DNA of 64,000 nt from Dehalococcoides mccartyi (GTDB lineage: Bacteria > Chloroflexota > Dehalococcoidia > UBA2979), in NCBI GenBank assembly GCA_945865925.1, contig CAMBFG010000002.1, positions 76,421-140,420 on the forward strand. Direction: 5' to 3'. Positions 37,551-47,274 of the stretch are shown piece after piece. Both the position numbers and the translations under genes were made by a program. Position 1 is the stretch's first letter, and the number at the start of each line of letters is the position of its first letter. The notes below the pieces were generated by a model. The model was not told the DNA's origin and searched no databases. It saw only the letters and a program-made list of their open reading frames with translations.

Positions 37551-39164
37551 GTGACACCCGAGGAACTCGCCGCGCTGCCTGAGTACGTCCGTGCGTTGCT
37601 GCGCTCGGAGGCGTACCCGCACCGGCCCTCCGAGGTGACCCTGATCCAAACGCACCTCTCGTACGCGTTCCTCGCGGGCGACCTCGTCTACAAGACCAAG
37701 AAGCCGGTGGACTTCGGCTTCATCGAGCAGCTGGGGTTGGAGACGCGCGAGCGCTTCTGCCACAACGAGGTACGGCTCAACCGCCGCCTCGCGCCCGACG
37801 TCTACCTCGATGTGGCCCCCGTGGTCCGGCGACCGGACGGTTCGATCGTCATCGACGTCCCGGCATCCGAGGGCGAAGTCATCGAGTGGGCCGTGAAGAT
37901 GCGACGCTTGCCTGAGGCGGCCACCCTCGACGCCCTCGTGCGCGACGAACGTGTGCCGTACGACATGGCCGACCGGCTGGTCGCGCGCCTCGTGCCTTTC
38001 CACGATGACGCAGAGCGCGCGCCCGGTGGCCTCGCGTTCGCGGGCGTCGAGGCGGTAGCGGCGTGGTGGAAGCGCGAGGCGGGGGAGGCCGCCGGATTCA
38101 TCGGATCCACGTGGGCGCCCGAGGACGCTGCGGCCATGCACGCGATGGTGGACGGCACGCTGGCGCGCGAAGAAGCGACGTTCGCGCAGCGCGTCACGGA
38201 CGGCCGCGTCGTCCGTGGCCACGGCGACCTCCACACCAAGCACGTGTACGTCCTCGGCCCGCGTGTGGCCGACATCGTCTGCGTGGACGGCATCGAGTTC
38301 AGCGAGTGGTTCCAGATCGGCTGGCAAGACATCGGCCACGACATCGCGTTCCTCGCGATGGACCTCGAAGCACAGGGCGAAGTCAGCCTCGCGGACGAGT
38401 TCATCGGGCGCTATCTCGCCTCCACGCAGGACGAGACGCTGCCGCTGCTCCAGCCGCTGCATCGCGCCTTCCGCGCCTTCGTGCGTGGCAAGGTGGAATC
38501 GATCGGCGCCCACGCTGCCGAGGTGCCCGCGGAGCAGCGCGCTGCCCTGGCCGAGTCCGCCGCCCGCTACTTCCGCCTCGCCTCGACGTATGCCGGCAGG
38601 CGGAGTGCGCCGTGCCTCGTGGTGCTCTGCGGCCCCTCGGGCACCGGGAAGTCGACGATCGGCGGGGCGCTAGCCTCGAGGATTGGCGCGGCGATGATTT
38701 CGTCCGACGCCGTCCGGAAGCGTGTCGCCGGCCTCGATCCGCACACGCGCGTGCCGGAGGCCTTCCGCGCCGGCCTCTACTCACCCGAGATGAGCGAGCG
38801 CACCTACACCGAAATGCGCCGCCGGGCGACCGAACACCTCGCGGCGGGGCACCCGGTCGTGCTCGATGCCACCCACAGCCGCACGGAGGACCGCGCCGCC
38901 GCCCTCGCGGTCGCACGGGCTGCTGGCGTCCCGGCGCTGGTCATCTCCCTCACCCTGAGCGACGACGCCGCGCTGGCCCGCATTGAACAGCGCCAGTCCG
39001 GCACCCTGACGACCTCGGATGCCACGCCGGCGATCTACCGGCAGCAGGTAGAGCGGTTTGAGCCGCCTCGGCAGTCGGAGGGCCCGCTGCTCGTGATCGA
39101 CGCCGCCGACGACGTCTCAGCCCTCGTGGAGCGGATCGCCGAGGCGCTTCCAGCCCGGGACTAA
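37551..39164 (+). CDS. Bifunctional aminoglycoside-phosphotransferase-like / P-loop kinase protein
   Basis: N-term HLSYAFLAGDLVYKTKKPVDFGF, VVRGHGDLHTKHVYV; C-term VVLCGPSGTGKSTIGGALASRIGAAMISSDAVRKRVAG. Confidence 0.9.
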   Translation: MTPEELAALPEYVRALLRSEAYPHRPSEVTLIQTHLSYAFLAGDLVYKTKKPVDFGFIEQLGLETRERFCHNEVRLNRRLAPDVYLDVAPVVRRPDGSIVIDVPASEGEVIEWAVKMRRLPEAATLDALVRDERVPYDMADRLVARLVPFHDDAERAPGGLAFAGVEAVAAWWKREAGEAAGFIGSTWAPEDAAAMHAMVDGTLAREEATFAQRVTDGRVVRGHGDLHTKHVYVLGPRVADIVCVDGIEFSEWFQIGWQDIGHDIAFLAMDLEAQGEVSLADEFIGRYLASTQDETLPLLQPLHRAFRAFVRGKVESIGAHAAEVPAEQRAALAESAARYFRLASTYAGRRSAPCLVVLCGPSGTGKSTIGGALASRIGAAMISSDAVRKRVAGLDPHTRVPEAFRAGLYSPEMSERTYTEMRRRATEHLAAGHPVVLDATHSRTEDRAAALAVARAAGVPALVISLTLSDDAALARIEQRQSGTLTTSDATPAIYRQQVERFEPPRQSEGPLLVIDAADDVSALVERIAEALPARD

Positions 39165-39184
39165 GCTCCCAACACCAACCCTCT

Positions 39185-39212
39185 AGCGTACGTAAGCGTT
39201 AGACCGTACGCT
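39185..39212. promoter_or_regulatory. Palindromic putative operator upstream of MFS gene
   Basis: AGCGTACG-(12 nt)-CGTACGCT perfect 8-bp inverted repeat. Confidence 0.45.
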
Positions 39213-39264
39213 CGCGCCACCACCCGGTGAGGGCCACCTGCGCCACCAGCAGAAGTTTCACGCG

Positions 39265-40563
39265 ATGCCGCTCCTCAAGATCCGGACGTTCGATTCCCTG
39301 GGTCTCCGGAACTACCGGTTGCTCTGGCTGGGGCAGGTCTGCACCAGCATGGGCCAGTGGATGGACCAGGTCACCCGCGGCTGGCTCATGTATGAGTTGA
39401 CCGGCTCCGCCGCCGACCTCGGGTTCGTGACCGCCGCTCGAGGCCTGCCGCTGCTGTTCTTCGGCGTGATCGCCGGGGCGCTCGCCGACCGATCAGGACG
39501 CAAGGTCCAGTTGGTCGTCGCGCAGGTCACGAACGCCGCGCTCAACCTGGTACTCGCCACGCTCGTGCTCACGGGCCAGGTGCAACCGTGGCACCTGTAT
39601 GTCACGGCCTTCCTCGCAGGGACGGTGCAGGCGTTCCAGCAGCCGGCACGTCAGACGCTGGTGAGCGACATCGTCGGCAACGACCGCTTGATGAACGCGC
39701 TCGCGCTGAACTCGGCTGCACTCAACGGTTCGCGCGTCCTCGGACCGTCGATCGCCGGGGCGCTCATCGCCGTGATCGGCGTATCCGGCTCGTACTACAC
39801 CCAGGCCGCGATGTACGCCGTGGCCACGGTATGGACATTCCAGATGGTGGTGCCGCAGCCCCACACCGATCGCGCTGGGCGGGCCAGCGAGCCGTTCTTC
39901 TCCAGCATCAAGGAGGGCTTCGCGTTCGTCGCGAAGGAGCGGAACATCCGCTCGCTCATGATGCTGGCGCTCGGCCCGCTCACGTTCGCGATGTCCTACA
40001 CCAGCCTGATGCCGGTGATGGCCCGCACGGTGCTGAACGGCGACGCGCGGACACAGGGCCTGATCCTGTCGTGCGTGGGCGCAGGCTCGCTCATCGGCGC
40101 GCTCGTCGTCGCCTCGATGCGGCGGTCGTACGGGTACGGGTTCCCGATGGTGCTGGGGGCACTGCTGTTCAGCGGTGGTGTCTTTGCGTTCGCCTCGTCG
40201 CATGTGCTGTGGGTCAGTTGCGTCCTGGGCGTGGTGATCGGCTCGTTCAACGTGAGCTACACCACACAGAACCAGACCCTGCTCCAAGTGCTGGCACCCC
40301 GGCGGATCCGAGGGCGTGTGATGAGCATCTACCTGCTGAGCCGAGGCACGGTCCCTCTCGGCGCCGCCATCGCGGGCATCCTCGCGACTCACTTCGGCGC
40401 CCCGACCGCCATCCACATCATGTCCGGCGCGGCGATGGGGGTGATCCTCCTCGTCTGCATCACCCAGCCGCAGTTTCTCCGCCTAAAGGTGCCGCTAAGC
40501 CCGGGCAGCGAGGACGGGGCGCCTACAGATACGCCCCGCCCGAGGCGTTCCGAGGCCGTCTAG
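39265..40563 (+). CDS. MFS transporter (EntS-like)
   Basis: LGLRNYRLLWLGQVCTSMGQWMDQVTRGWLMYELTGSAADLGFVTAARGLPLLFFGVIAGALADRSGRK. Confidence 0.92.
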   Translation: MPLLKIRTFDSLGLRNYRLLWLGQVCTSMGQWMDQVTRGWLMYELTGSAADLGFVTAARGLPLLFFGVIAGALADRSGRKVQLVVAQVTNAALNLVLATLVLTGQVQPWHLYVTAFLAGTVQAFQQPARQTLVSDIVGNDRLMNALALNSAALNGSRVLGPSIAGALIAVIGVSGSYYTQAAMYAVATVWTFQMVVPQPHTDRAGRASEPFFSSIKEGFAFVAKERNIRSLMMLALGPLTFAMSYTSLMPVMARTVLNGDARTQGLILSCVGAGSLIGALVVASMRRSYGYGFPMVLGALLFSGGVFAFASSHVLWVSCVLGVVIGSFNVSYTTQNQTLLQVLAPRRIRGRVMSIYLLSRGTVPLGAAIAGILATHFGAPTAIHIMSGAAMGVILLVCITQPQFLRLKVPLSPGSEDGAPTDTPRPRRSEAV

Positions 40564-40664
40564 ACCGCGATGTCCCGCCCGCCGGAGGCGACGAGCACCG
40601 GTGCTCAATAGGCATATGGTGGTTGTGTCCGGATCCTTCTGGCCTCGGACGAACTGGAGGCCAC

Positions 40665-40889
40665 ATGAGCATCAATTGGATAGGCGTCAGCATCGCCAAA
40701 CGGATCACCGACACCGCACGACTGCTCCCGTTCACGCGTCCGGGTCGAGCCGGGAGCACTCCGCTCGAAGACGAGGCACCGCGTCGCTCGTGGCCGCGCT
40801 CGAAGCACACCGAGGCCGGCCCGCCCGAGATGAAGCCGCAGCACCACGTCCACCCCACCGACGATGAGGCGCACCACCAGCAGAACTGA
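40665..40889 (+). CDS. 74-aa small protein with His-rich C-terminus
   Basis: ATG 40665 with CTGGAGG just upstream; MSINWIGVSIAKRITDTARLLPFTRPGRAGS...EMKPQHHVHPTDDEAHHQQN. Confidence 0.55.
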   Translation: MSINWIGVSIAKRITDTARLLPFTRPGRAGSTPLEDEAPRRSWPRSKHTEAGPPEMKPQHHVHPTDDEAHHQQN

Positions 40890-40961
40890 CCGAGCGCACT
40901 CCCCGAAAGCTCCGGGTGGTGTAGCCTCGCGCCCGACATCGAGTCCGTGCGAGGAGTACGC

Positions 40962-42113
40962 GTGCCCGAGAGCCTTCCCCCTGACCTCGTCGCCCTGCGC
41001 GACCGCATCCGCACCTTCGTCGACGAGGATCTGCGCCCGCTCGAGGCCGGCCTCGACGTCGACGGACCGATCCCGGCCGAGGTGCGCGCTCGCGTCCGTG
41101 AGCGCTCGAAAGCGCTCGGACTCTTCGGAATGACGCAACCGAAGTCCATCGGCGGTACCGAGGCAGGCCCACTGGCGATGGTCGTCGCCCGCGAGACGCT
41201 CGCGGCAGGCAACAGCAGCCTGATTCGAGGCGTCTTCGGCCCCGGCCCTGGAATGCTCGCTCGCGCCGAGGGCGACCTGCGTACTCGATACCTCGATCCC
41301 GTGTTGCGCGGCGAGTCTGTCGGCGCGTTCGCGTTCACCGAACCGAGCGGTCCCGGCGCACCCGACCGCCCGACCTGGGCCAAACGCGACGGGGATGACT
41401 TCGTGGTCACGGGGAAGAAGGGGTTCGTGAGCGGCGGCGCCACCGCGGACTTCTACCAGGTCATCGTGAACGTCGACGAGGACGCCAGCGGCCCTGGTGG
41501 TACGGCGGTGCTTCTGATCGACCGAGGCACGCCCGGCGTCAGCATCGACCGCGAGTTCGTCAGCATGGAAGGTGGCGGGCACGTCGAGCTCCGCTTCGAT
41601 GGTGCGCGCATCTCGAAGGCGAACATGCTTGGCAAGGTCGGCGAGGGTATGCCTCGCGCGATGGGGAACATCAACGAAGAGCGTGTCGAGGTCGCCGCCT
41701 CCGCGTGCGGTATCGCGATGTGGACGGTCGAGTACCTCACGCGACACATCACCGGCGGACACCGCGCGGGGGGGCGTCTCAGCGACCGCGAAGGTGTGCG
41801 CCTCCGATACAGCGACCTGCGCATCGAGACCTACATCGCGCGGGCAATGCTCTACCGCACGGCGCGCCTGCTGGACTCCGGTGACGACGCAATCAACGAA
41901 GCGGCCGCGACCAAGGTGTTCTGCACGGAGGCCGCGGGGCGAATCGTGGACGGCGCCGTACAACTAGTGGGGGGGCAGGCGCTGATCGTTGGGCATCCGC
42001 TCGAACGGCTGTACCGCCGCGTGCGTTCGATGCGCCTCACCGGTGGCGCGAGTGACATCCTGCGGTTGAACGTCGCGCGCGGAATCATCGAGTTCAACGC
42101 GGGTCGCCTGTAG
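40962..42113 (+). CDS. Acyl-CoA dehydrogenase
   Basis: VGAFAFTEPSGPGAPDRP..GKKGFVSGGATADFYQVIV; C-term VQLVGGQALIVGHPLERLYRRVRSMRLTGGASDILRL. Confidence 0.92.
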   Translation: MPESLPPDLVALRDRIRTFVDEDLRPLEAGLDVDGPIPAEVRARVRERSKALGLFGMTQPKSIGGTEAGPLAMVVARETLAAGNSSLIRGVFGPGPGMLARAEGDLRTRYLDPVLRGESVGAFAFTEPSGPGAPDRPTWAKRDGDDFVVTGKKGFVSGGATADFYQVIVNVDEDASGPGGTAVLLIDRGTPGVSIDREFVSMEGGGHVELRFDGARISKANMLGKVGEGMPRAMGNINEERVEVAASACGIAMWTVEYLTRHITGGHRAGGRLSDREGVRLRYSDLRIETYIARAMLYRTARLLDSGDDAINEAAATKVFCTEAAGRIVDGAVQLVGGQALIVGHPLERLYRRVRSMRLTGGASDILRLNVARGIIEFNAGRL

Positions 42114-42137
42114 CACCCGCAGCGGAAGGGGTCATCG

Positions 42138-42752
42138 ATGCCGGGACCATGGCGCTACTGCCCGAATTGCTCGATGCCGCTGACCACGAAGATGGACGGC
42201 GGACGCGACCGGATCGCCTGTCCCGACGAGAGTTGTGGGTTCATCCACTTCGGCAACTTCTCGATCGGCTGTGCAGGCGTCGTCATCCGTGATGGCAAGG
42301 CGCTCATCGTGCAACGTGGCATCGAGCCATTCCGTGGCTCGTGGCAGATCCCCGGCGGCTACGCCGAGGCGGACGAGCCCATCCTCGAAGCGGTCGAGCG
42401 TGAGGTGCGCGAGGAGTCCGGTGTCATCGCGAAGGTGCGGGACGTCGTCGGCTTCCGGCACTCCGTCGGCGGCTCCATCGGCGGACCGGCGACGAACATC
42501 TACCTGGTCTTCCGCCTCGACTACGTCTCCGGCGAGCCCTCCGACGAGGACTCCGAGGTGATGGGCGCCGGCTTCTTCAGCCTCGAGGAGATGGAAGAAA
42601 TCCCCGGTGTGCAGGGACTCTCGAAGTGGGCGATCGCCAAGGCGATGACCGCCGACGAGGGGATCCCGGGCCTGACGCCCGACACGCTGGCCGGGCCCGT
42701 GCGGCCTGGTTTCTCGATCTTTGGCGTGGGCGGCTTCACCGAACAGGCGTAG
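42138..42752 (+). CDS. NUDIX hydrolase with N-terminal zinc ribbon
   Basis: WRYCPNCSMPL..IACPDESCGF; GGYAEADEPILEAVEREVREESGV Nudix box. Confidence 0.93.
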   Translation: MPGPWRYCPNCSMPLTTKMDGGRDRIACPDESCGFIHFGNFSIGCAGVVIRDGKALIVQRGIEPFRGSWQIPGGYAEADEPILEAVEREVREESGVIAKVRDVVGFRHSVGGSIGGPATNIYLVFRLDYVSGEPSDEDSEVMGAGFFSLEEMEEIPGVQGLSKWAIAKAMTADEGIPGLTPDTLAGPVRPGFSIFGVGGFTEQA

Positions 42753-42762
42753 GAGGACATCG

Positions 42763-43128
42763 ATGGCTGGCGCGACACCCGAGGCGACATTCCGCGCGTG
42801 GGCGAAGGCGAACGTGGCCGCTGACATGGCGACCTGGGCCACCCTCGTCACGGACGAGTTCACGTATGTCCACAGCAGCGCGAACTTCGAGACGAAGCAG
42901 CAGGTGATCGACGCTTTCAATGGCGGACGCCGTTACCACGGCTGGGAGATCCGCGAACTCGCCGAGCGATCGTACGAGGGGTGCCGGATCCTCACGGGGA
43001 CGGCCGCGCTCACCGTCGGGAAGGTCGAGGCACCGAGCATCCTCAACCTGCGCTTCACGACGACGGTGGTGCCAGCGCCCGGTGGGTGGCTGCTGGCCGC
43101 GCTGCAGACGACTCGCCTGCCGGACTAG
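42763..43128 (+). CDS. SnoaL/NTF2-like protein
   Basis: MAGATPEATFRAWAKANVAADMATWATLVTDEFTYVHSSANFETKQQVIDAF; AGGAGG SD upstream. Confidence 0.82.
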   Translation: MAGATPEATFRAWAKANVAADMATWATLVTDEFTYVHSSANFETKQQVIDAFNGGRRYHGWEIRELAERSYEGCRILTGTAALTVGKVEAPSILNLRFTTTVVPAPGGWLLAALQTTRLPD

Positions 43129-43144
43129 CCCTCGAGGGCTGGCG

Positions 43145-43624
43145 TTAGACCTCGTTGCGCATGTAGGCGGTGGCGAGCGAGTCGGCGTACTCGTTCCAGA
43201 GCGAGCCGTCGTGCGCCTTGATCCAGCGGACCTTCGCGAGCGGACGCGCGCGGACGAGCGCCCAGGCTTCCTGCACGAGTTCGAGGTTCTTCACCTCGCC
43301 GTCACGTCGCTTCCAGCCGTTGCGCTCCCAGCCGGCCGCCCACTGCGTCAGCGTATTCACGACGAGTTGCGAGTCCGTGTACACGTCCATCGGCTCGGCG
43401 GGGCCGAGCAGGTTGAGCGCCGCGATCATGGCGGTGAACTCCATGCGGTTGTTCGTTGTCTGCGGGTCGTGGCCGTGGTCCTGAGCGAGGATGCGCCCGT
43501 CCATCACGTACACCACGCCCCAGCCACCAGGTCCCGGGTTGCCTGAGCAAGAACCGTCCGTGAACACGCCGGTCTGAGGGCCTTCGGTGTACCGGGCGAG
43601 CACCTGCGCGACGGTCTGAGGCAC
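43145..43624 (-). CDS. rnhA: Ribonuclease HI
   Basis: VFTDGSCSGNPGPGGWGVVYV, NNRMEFTAMIAALNLL, VYTDSQLVVNTLTQWAAGWERNGWKRRDGEVKN, VRWIKAHDGSLWNEYADSLA. Confidence 0.92.
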   Translation of the reverse strand: MPQTVAQVLARYTEGPQTGVFTDGSCSGNPGPGGWGVVYVMDGRILAQDHGHDPQTTNNRMEFTAMIAALNLLGPAEPMDVYTDSQLVVNTLTQWAAGWERNGWKRRDGEVKNLELVQEAWALVRARPLAKVRWIKAHDGSLWNEYADSLATAYMRNEV

Positions 43625-43688
43625 GGCGGGCGGCCCGCCGCGCCGAGCGCCGCCGCCACCTCGATAGCCTGAGGGACGTCCGCCGTAC

Positions 43689-45197
43689 CTACTCAAGCGA
43701 GACGCCGTTGTAGAGCATCTCCGGGTCGCCACCGAAAACGTCACTGCGGAGATCCGCGACGACGACCACGGGGCGATCAGACACGATGACGACGCTGCCC
43801 ACCCAGTTGTCGGGGAGCTTGCCCTCATCCAGCGTGCGGAACGTGCGCGAGCCTTCGACGGGTACCGGCGAGTCCGGGAACAACCCACGCGGGAATTGTT
43901 TCGAGTAGTAGACGATGTACGCGTAGGTCGTGGAGCCGTCGAACGAGGCGACCCGGAACGTCGAGTTCCACCCGGCGCGCCCACCGAACGGGCCGTAGTT
44001 CTTGTTGATGACCGGCAGCACGACCTGACGCGACGCTTCGCCCGAGGTGAAGCCTCGGTAGTCGGAGAGCGAGCCGGTCGAAGAGAGCCGCTGCGCGACG
44101 ACCGTGATCGGCTCGATGGCCTGGATGCGCACGCTTCCCGTGAACGTCGAGGACAACGTGCGGTCCGCGGGCAGGCAGCCCAGCGTGGCGGGTTGCGACT
44201 GGTCGCACGTCATCGAGCCGAACACCGTGACCTTCGACTCGATCGAGACCTGCGCACCGGAGCCGTCACGGCCTTCAAAGCGCAGCGTGACCTCGTTCGG
44301 GGCACCGGGCGTGGCGCTGAAGATGCGGAAGCGAGTCGTGTACGACGCACCCGCCTCCACAGTCGCGCGGTCAATCATCGGCAGCAGCACGACGCGGCTC
44401 GTCTCGTCCTGCGACAGCGCACGATACGTCGACAGCCCCGCGCGCACGCGGTCGCGTGTGTCCACGGCCACGGAGAGCTGCTGCGCACTCGCGGCTACAC
44501 CCGTCGACGTGGCCAGCGTGCGCACGATTGCCGACCCGTCGAAGCCGAACGGCGCGGTGATCGTCGTCTCGTCACGCACCATCGAGGCGCGTGGCGCGAG
44601 GAACTCGCCGCCGCTCGGGCAGTTGCCCTGGCCTCCGGCTGGGTCGTTCGCCACCGGCGAAAGGCCGCCGATCGGGTAGTACTGGATCTGGACGCAGGCG
44701 CCCGAGTCCTTGCTCGTGTTCTCGATCGCGATCCGCGAGACGAGCGCCGCGGTGTTCGCCACCCATGGCAGGTAGTGCCTGTCCGTGCCGCTGCCGAGGC
44801 GCAGCGAGTCGCCGCCGAGTTGCAGCGTGCCGTCCGTCCGGATCAGGTCGCGCGCCAGCATCGCGACGAACGGCTGGTCGCCGACCAGGTATCCCGCGCC
44901 TCGATACCCCTTCGCGAGGGATTCGAGGGTCTGCTGGAAGAAGGAGCGCCCCGAGCCGGGCAAGATGGCGTCACAGACACCAACCTTCGGGCAGGAGTCC
45001 TTGGCCGCCTGCGAGCCGTCGCGGTTGTAGAAGGTGAGGTCGAGCGTCGCCGGGAGCGTCCCGACGTTCTGGACGCGAACCCAGGAGTTCTCCTCGGCCA
45101 GCCGAGCCTGCTGCGCCACGCCTCGGTCCGGCGCGAGCGCGAGTGCGCACAGCGCAGCGACCACCAGCAGCGTGGCAGCAGCCCGTCGAGGCGTCAT
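43689..45197 (-). CDS. Secreted protein of unknown function (repeat/adhesin-like)
   Basis: Signal peptide MTPRRAAATLLVVAALCALALAPDRGVAQQ; beta-rich extracellular-like sequence. Confidence 0.75.
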   Translation of the reverse strand: MTPRRAAATLLVVAALCALALAPDRGVAQQARLAEENSWVRVQNVGTLPATLDLTFYNRDGSQAAKDSCPKVGVCDAILPGSGRSFFQQTLESLAKGYRGAGYLVGDQPFVAMLARDLIRTDGTLQLGGDSLRLGSGTDRHYLPWVANTAALVSRIAIENTSKDSGACVQIQYYPIGGLSPVANDPAGGQGNCPSGGEFLAPRASMVRDETTITAPFGFDGSAIVRTLATSTGVAASAQQLSVAVDTRDRVRAGLSTYRALSQDETSRVVLLPMIDRATVEAGASYTTRFRIFSATPGAPNEVTLRFEGRDGSGAQVSIESKVTVFGSMTCDQSQPATLGCLPADRTLSSTFTGSVRIQAIEPITVVAQRLSSTGSLSDYRGFTSGEASRQVVLPVINKNYGPFGGRAGWNSTFRVASFDGSTTYAYIVYYSKQFPRGLFPDSPVPVEGSRTFRTLDEGKLPDNWVGSVVIVSDRPVVVVADLRSDVFGGDPEMLYNGVSLE

Positions 45198-45422
45198 CGA
45201 GTGCAGGAGTCGAGATGGGCGCAGCGCGTGCCGCAGCCCTCGGCGCAGGAGCACCGGCACGTCGCCCAACCTTCCATCCCCGCCGCGAATCCATAGTAGC
45301 GAGGCCGCTGGAACGGACGCACAGACAGCCGCCCACTCCTCGCGCTTGCGGCGAGGCGGGTGTTACCCTCCCCGTCGGGCCAGCCGAGGTACTCCGCAGA
45401 GGAACCACGACCGCCTGCTGTT

Positions 45423-45499
45423 CGGGGTGTAGCTCAGCTTGGCAGAGCGCTTCGTTCGGGACGAAGAGGTCCCCGGTTCAAATCCGGGCACCCCGACCA
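45423..45499 (+). tRNA. tRNA-Pro (anticodon CGG), CCA encoded
   Basis: CGGGGTGTAGCTCAGCTTGGCAGAGCGCTTCGTTCGGGACGAAGAGGTCCCCGGTTCAAATCCGGGCACCCCGACCA; acceptor CGGGGTG/CACCCCG, loop TTCGGGA. Confidence 0.95.
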
Positions 45500-45549
45500 T
45501 CACTCCCGCCTCCTCCAAAGTCCTCTCTCCGCGCGCGTAAGATGCCGCC

Positions 45550-46770
45550 ATGCCTGACGCCCCTCGACCTCGCGTCCTCATCACCCGCCTCGAGGACGAC
45601 TCGGGTGAGCGGTGGGAGGACTACGCCGACCGCGTTCGAGCCGCTGGCGGCGACCCGTTTGCCTTCGACGTCGCGGAATACCGGACTGGCGACGTCTTCC
45701 CCCCGCACGACGGTCTCGTCCTCACTGGTGGTGCCGACATCGACCCTGCGCGGTACGGCGAGCCGCCGCATGAGCGGTTAGGCACGCTCGTCCCCGCACG
45801 CGACGAGGCGGAGATTGCGCTGGCGCGGACGGCGCTCGCGGTCGGACGGCCGATGCTCGCGATCTGCCGGGGGATGCAGGTGATGAACGTCGCCTCGGGC
45901 GGCTCGTTGCACCAGCACATTGAGGAGCGCGAGCCGCACCGCAGCCGTCGCGGCGCGGACGGCGTCTCCATCGACTCCGGCTGGCACGGTGTCGAAGTGA
46001 CCAGCGGCACGCTGCTCGCTCAGATCGCGAAGGCGGTCCGGCTGCGCGTGAACTCGCGCCACCATCAGGCGGTGACGCGTGCGCGACTCGCGCCGGGCCT
46101 CGTCGCCAGCGCACTCACCTTGGAGGGCGGCTTCGAGGTCGTCGAGGCGATCGAGGCGCCGCATCATCCGTTCGCGCTGGGCGTGCAGTGGCACCCGGAG
46201 CGCACTGAGATGGCCGCCACGCCCGCCCTCGCTGCGAGTTCCGGCGCGCTGTTCGAGGCATTCCTCGGCGCGTGTGCAGCCTCGACGGCGACACCAGAGC
46301 GCGCGTTCCTGTACTTCGGGTACGGGTCGAGCATGGACGCGGAGCGCATGCGCCAGACAGCGCCGCGCGCACGGCTCATCGGCCCAGCGCGTCTGCCTGA
46401 CTATGCCCTCGCGTTCTCGATCGAGTCGAAGAATACGTGGCACGGCGGCGTGGCCGACATCGTGCCCGCACCGGGTGACGAGGTCTGGGGGGCGCTCTGG
46501 CTCATCCCAGCCGAGGAGTCGCATGCCCTCGATGAGCACGAGGGGTTGTTCCGCGAGCCGCCCGCCTACCGCCGCATGACCGTGGAGGTCACGACGCCCG
46601 CGGGTGACCGCGTACGCTGCCGCTCGTACCAGGTGGCCTCGCCCGACCCTCGGACGCCGCCGCCGTCGAAGGCGTTCAAGGACACGCTGCTGCGAGGCGC
46701 CCGCACGGTCGGCCTGCCGCCATCTTATGTCGCGCGACTCGCGGCGATCGAGGACAACGGGCGCGCCTAG
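45550..46770 (+). CDS. Fusion: peptidase C26 gamma-glutamyl hydrolase + gamma-glutamylcyclotransferase
   Basis: N-term GLVLTGGADIDPARYGEPPH..MLAICRGMQVMNVASGGSLHQH..FALGVQWHPE (C26); C-term AFLYFGYGSSMDAERMRQTAPRARLIGPARLPDYALAFSIES..VWGALWLIPAEESHALDEHEG (GGCT). Confidence 0.9.
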   Translation: MPDAPRPRVLITRLEDDSGERWEDYADRVRAAGGDPFAFDVAEYRTGDVFPPHDGLVLTGGADIDPARYGEPPHERLGTLVPARDEAEIALARTALAVGRPMLAICRGMQVMNVASGGSLHQHIEEREPHRSRRGADGVSIDSGWHGVEVTSGTLLAQIAKAVRLRVNSRHHQAVTRARLAPGLVASALTLEGGFEVVEAIEAPHHPFALGVQWHPERTEMAATPALAASSGALFEAFLGACAASTATPERAFLYFGYGSSMDAERMRQTAPRARLIGPARLPDYALAFSIESKNTWHGGVADIVPAPGDEVWGALWLIPAEESHALDEHEGLFREPPAYRRMTVEVTTPAGDRVRCRSYQVASPDPRTPPPSKAFKDTLLRGARTVGLPPSYVARLAAIEDNGRA

Positions 46771-46913
46771 TCCCGCACGCGCTCGTACGCACACCCCTCG
46801 CAAGATTTTCCGAGAAACTGGATCGACGTGATGTCGATTTCGACCGTGCGCCTTCGTTTAGGGGTTGAGAAGCCCGACACGAGGCCGGGCACGCACCGAT
46901 GAGGAGTCCCGAG

Positions 46914-47270
46914 ATGAAGCAGTACCTGTTGTCCGTCCACGGCGTCGAGGGTGAGCCGATGCCCGCGCCGGAAGTCATCGAGCACATGTACGCAGCGGTC
47001 GACGTGTTCAACAAGAAGACGATGGAGAGCGGCAACTGGGTATTCGGTGGTGGTTTGCACCCCGCGAACACCGCGACCGTCGTCCGCAACGAGGGCGGCA
47101 AGGTGACGATGACCGACGGCCCCTTCATCGAAGCGAAAGAGCAGTTGGGTGGCTTCTGGGTCCTCAAGGCCGCTGACCTCGACGCCGCACTTGCCCTCGC
47201 GACTGAGGCCTCCGAGGCCTGCGGTGCGCCGGTCGAGGTGCGCCCGTTCCAGGACGAGGCCGAGGCGTAG
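46914..47270 (+). CDS. YCII-related (DGPF-domain) protein
   Basis: [59 protein letters not shown]. Confidence 0.93.
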   Translation: MKQYLLSVHGVEGEPMPAPEVIEHMYAAVDVFNKKTMESGNWVFGGGLHPANTATVVRNEGGKVTMTDGPFIEAKEQLGGFWVLKAADLDAALALATEASEACGAPVEVRPFQDEAEA

Positions 47271-47274
47271 CACG

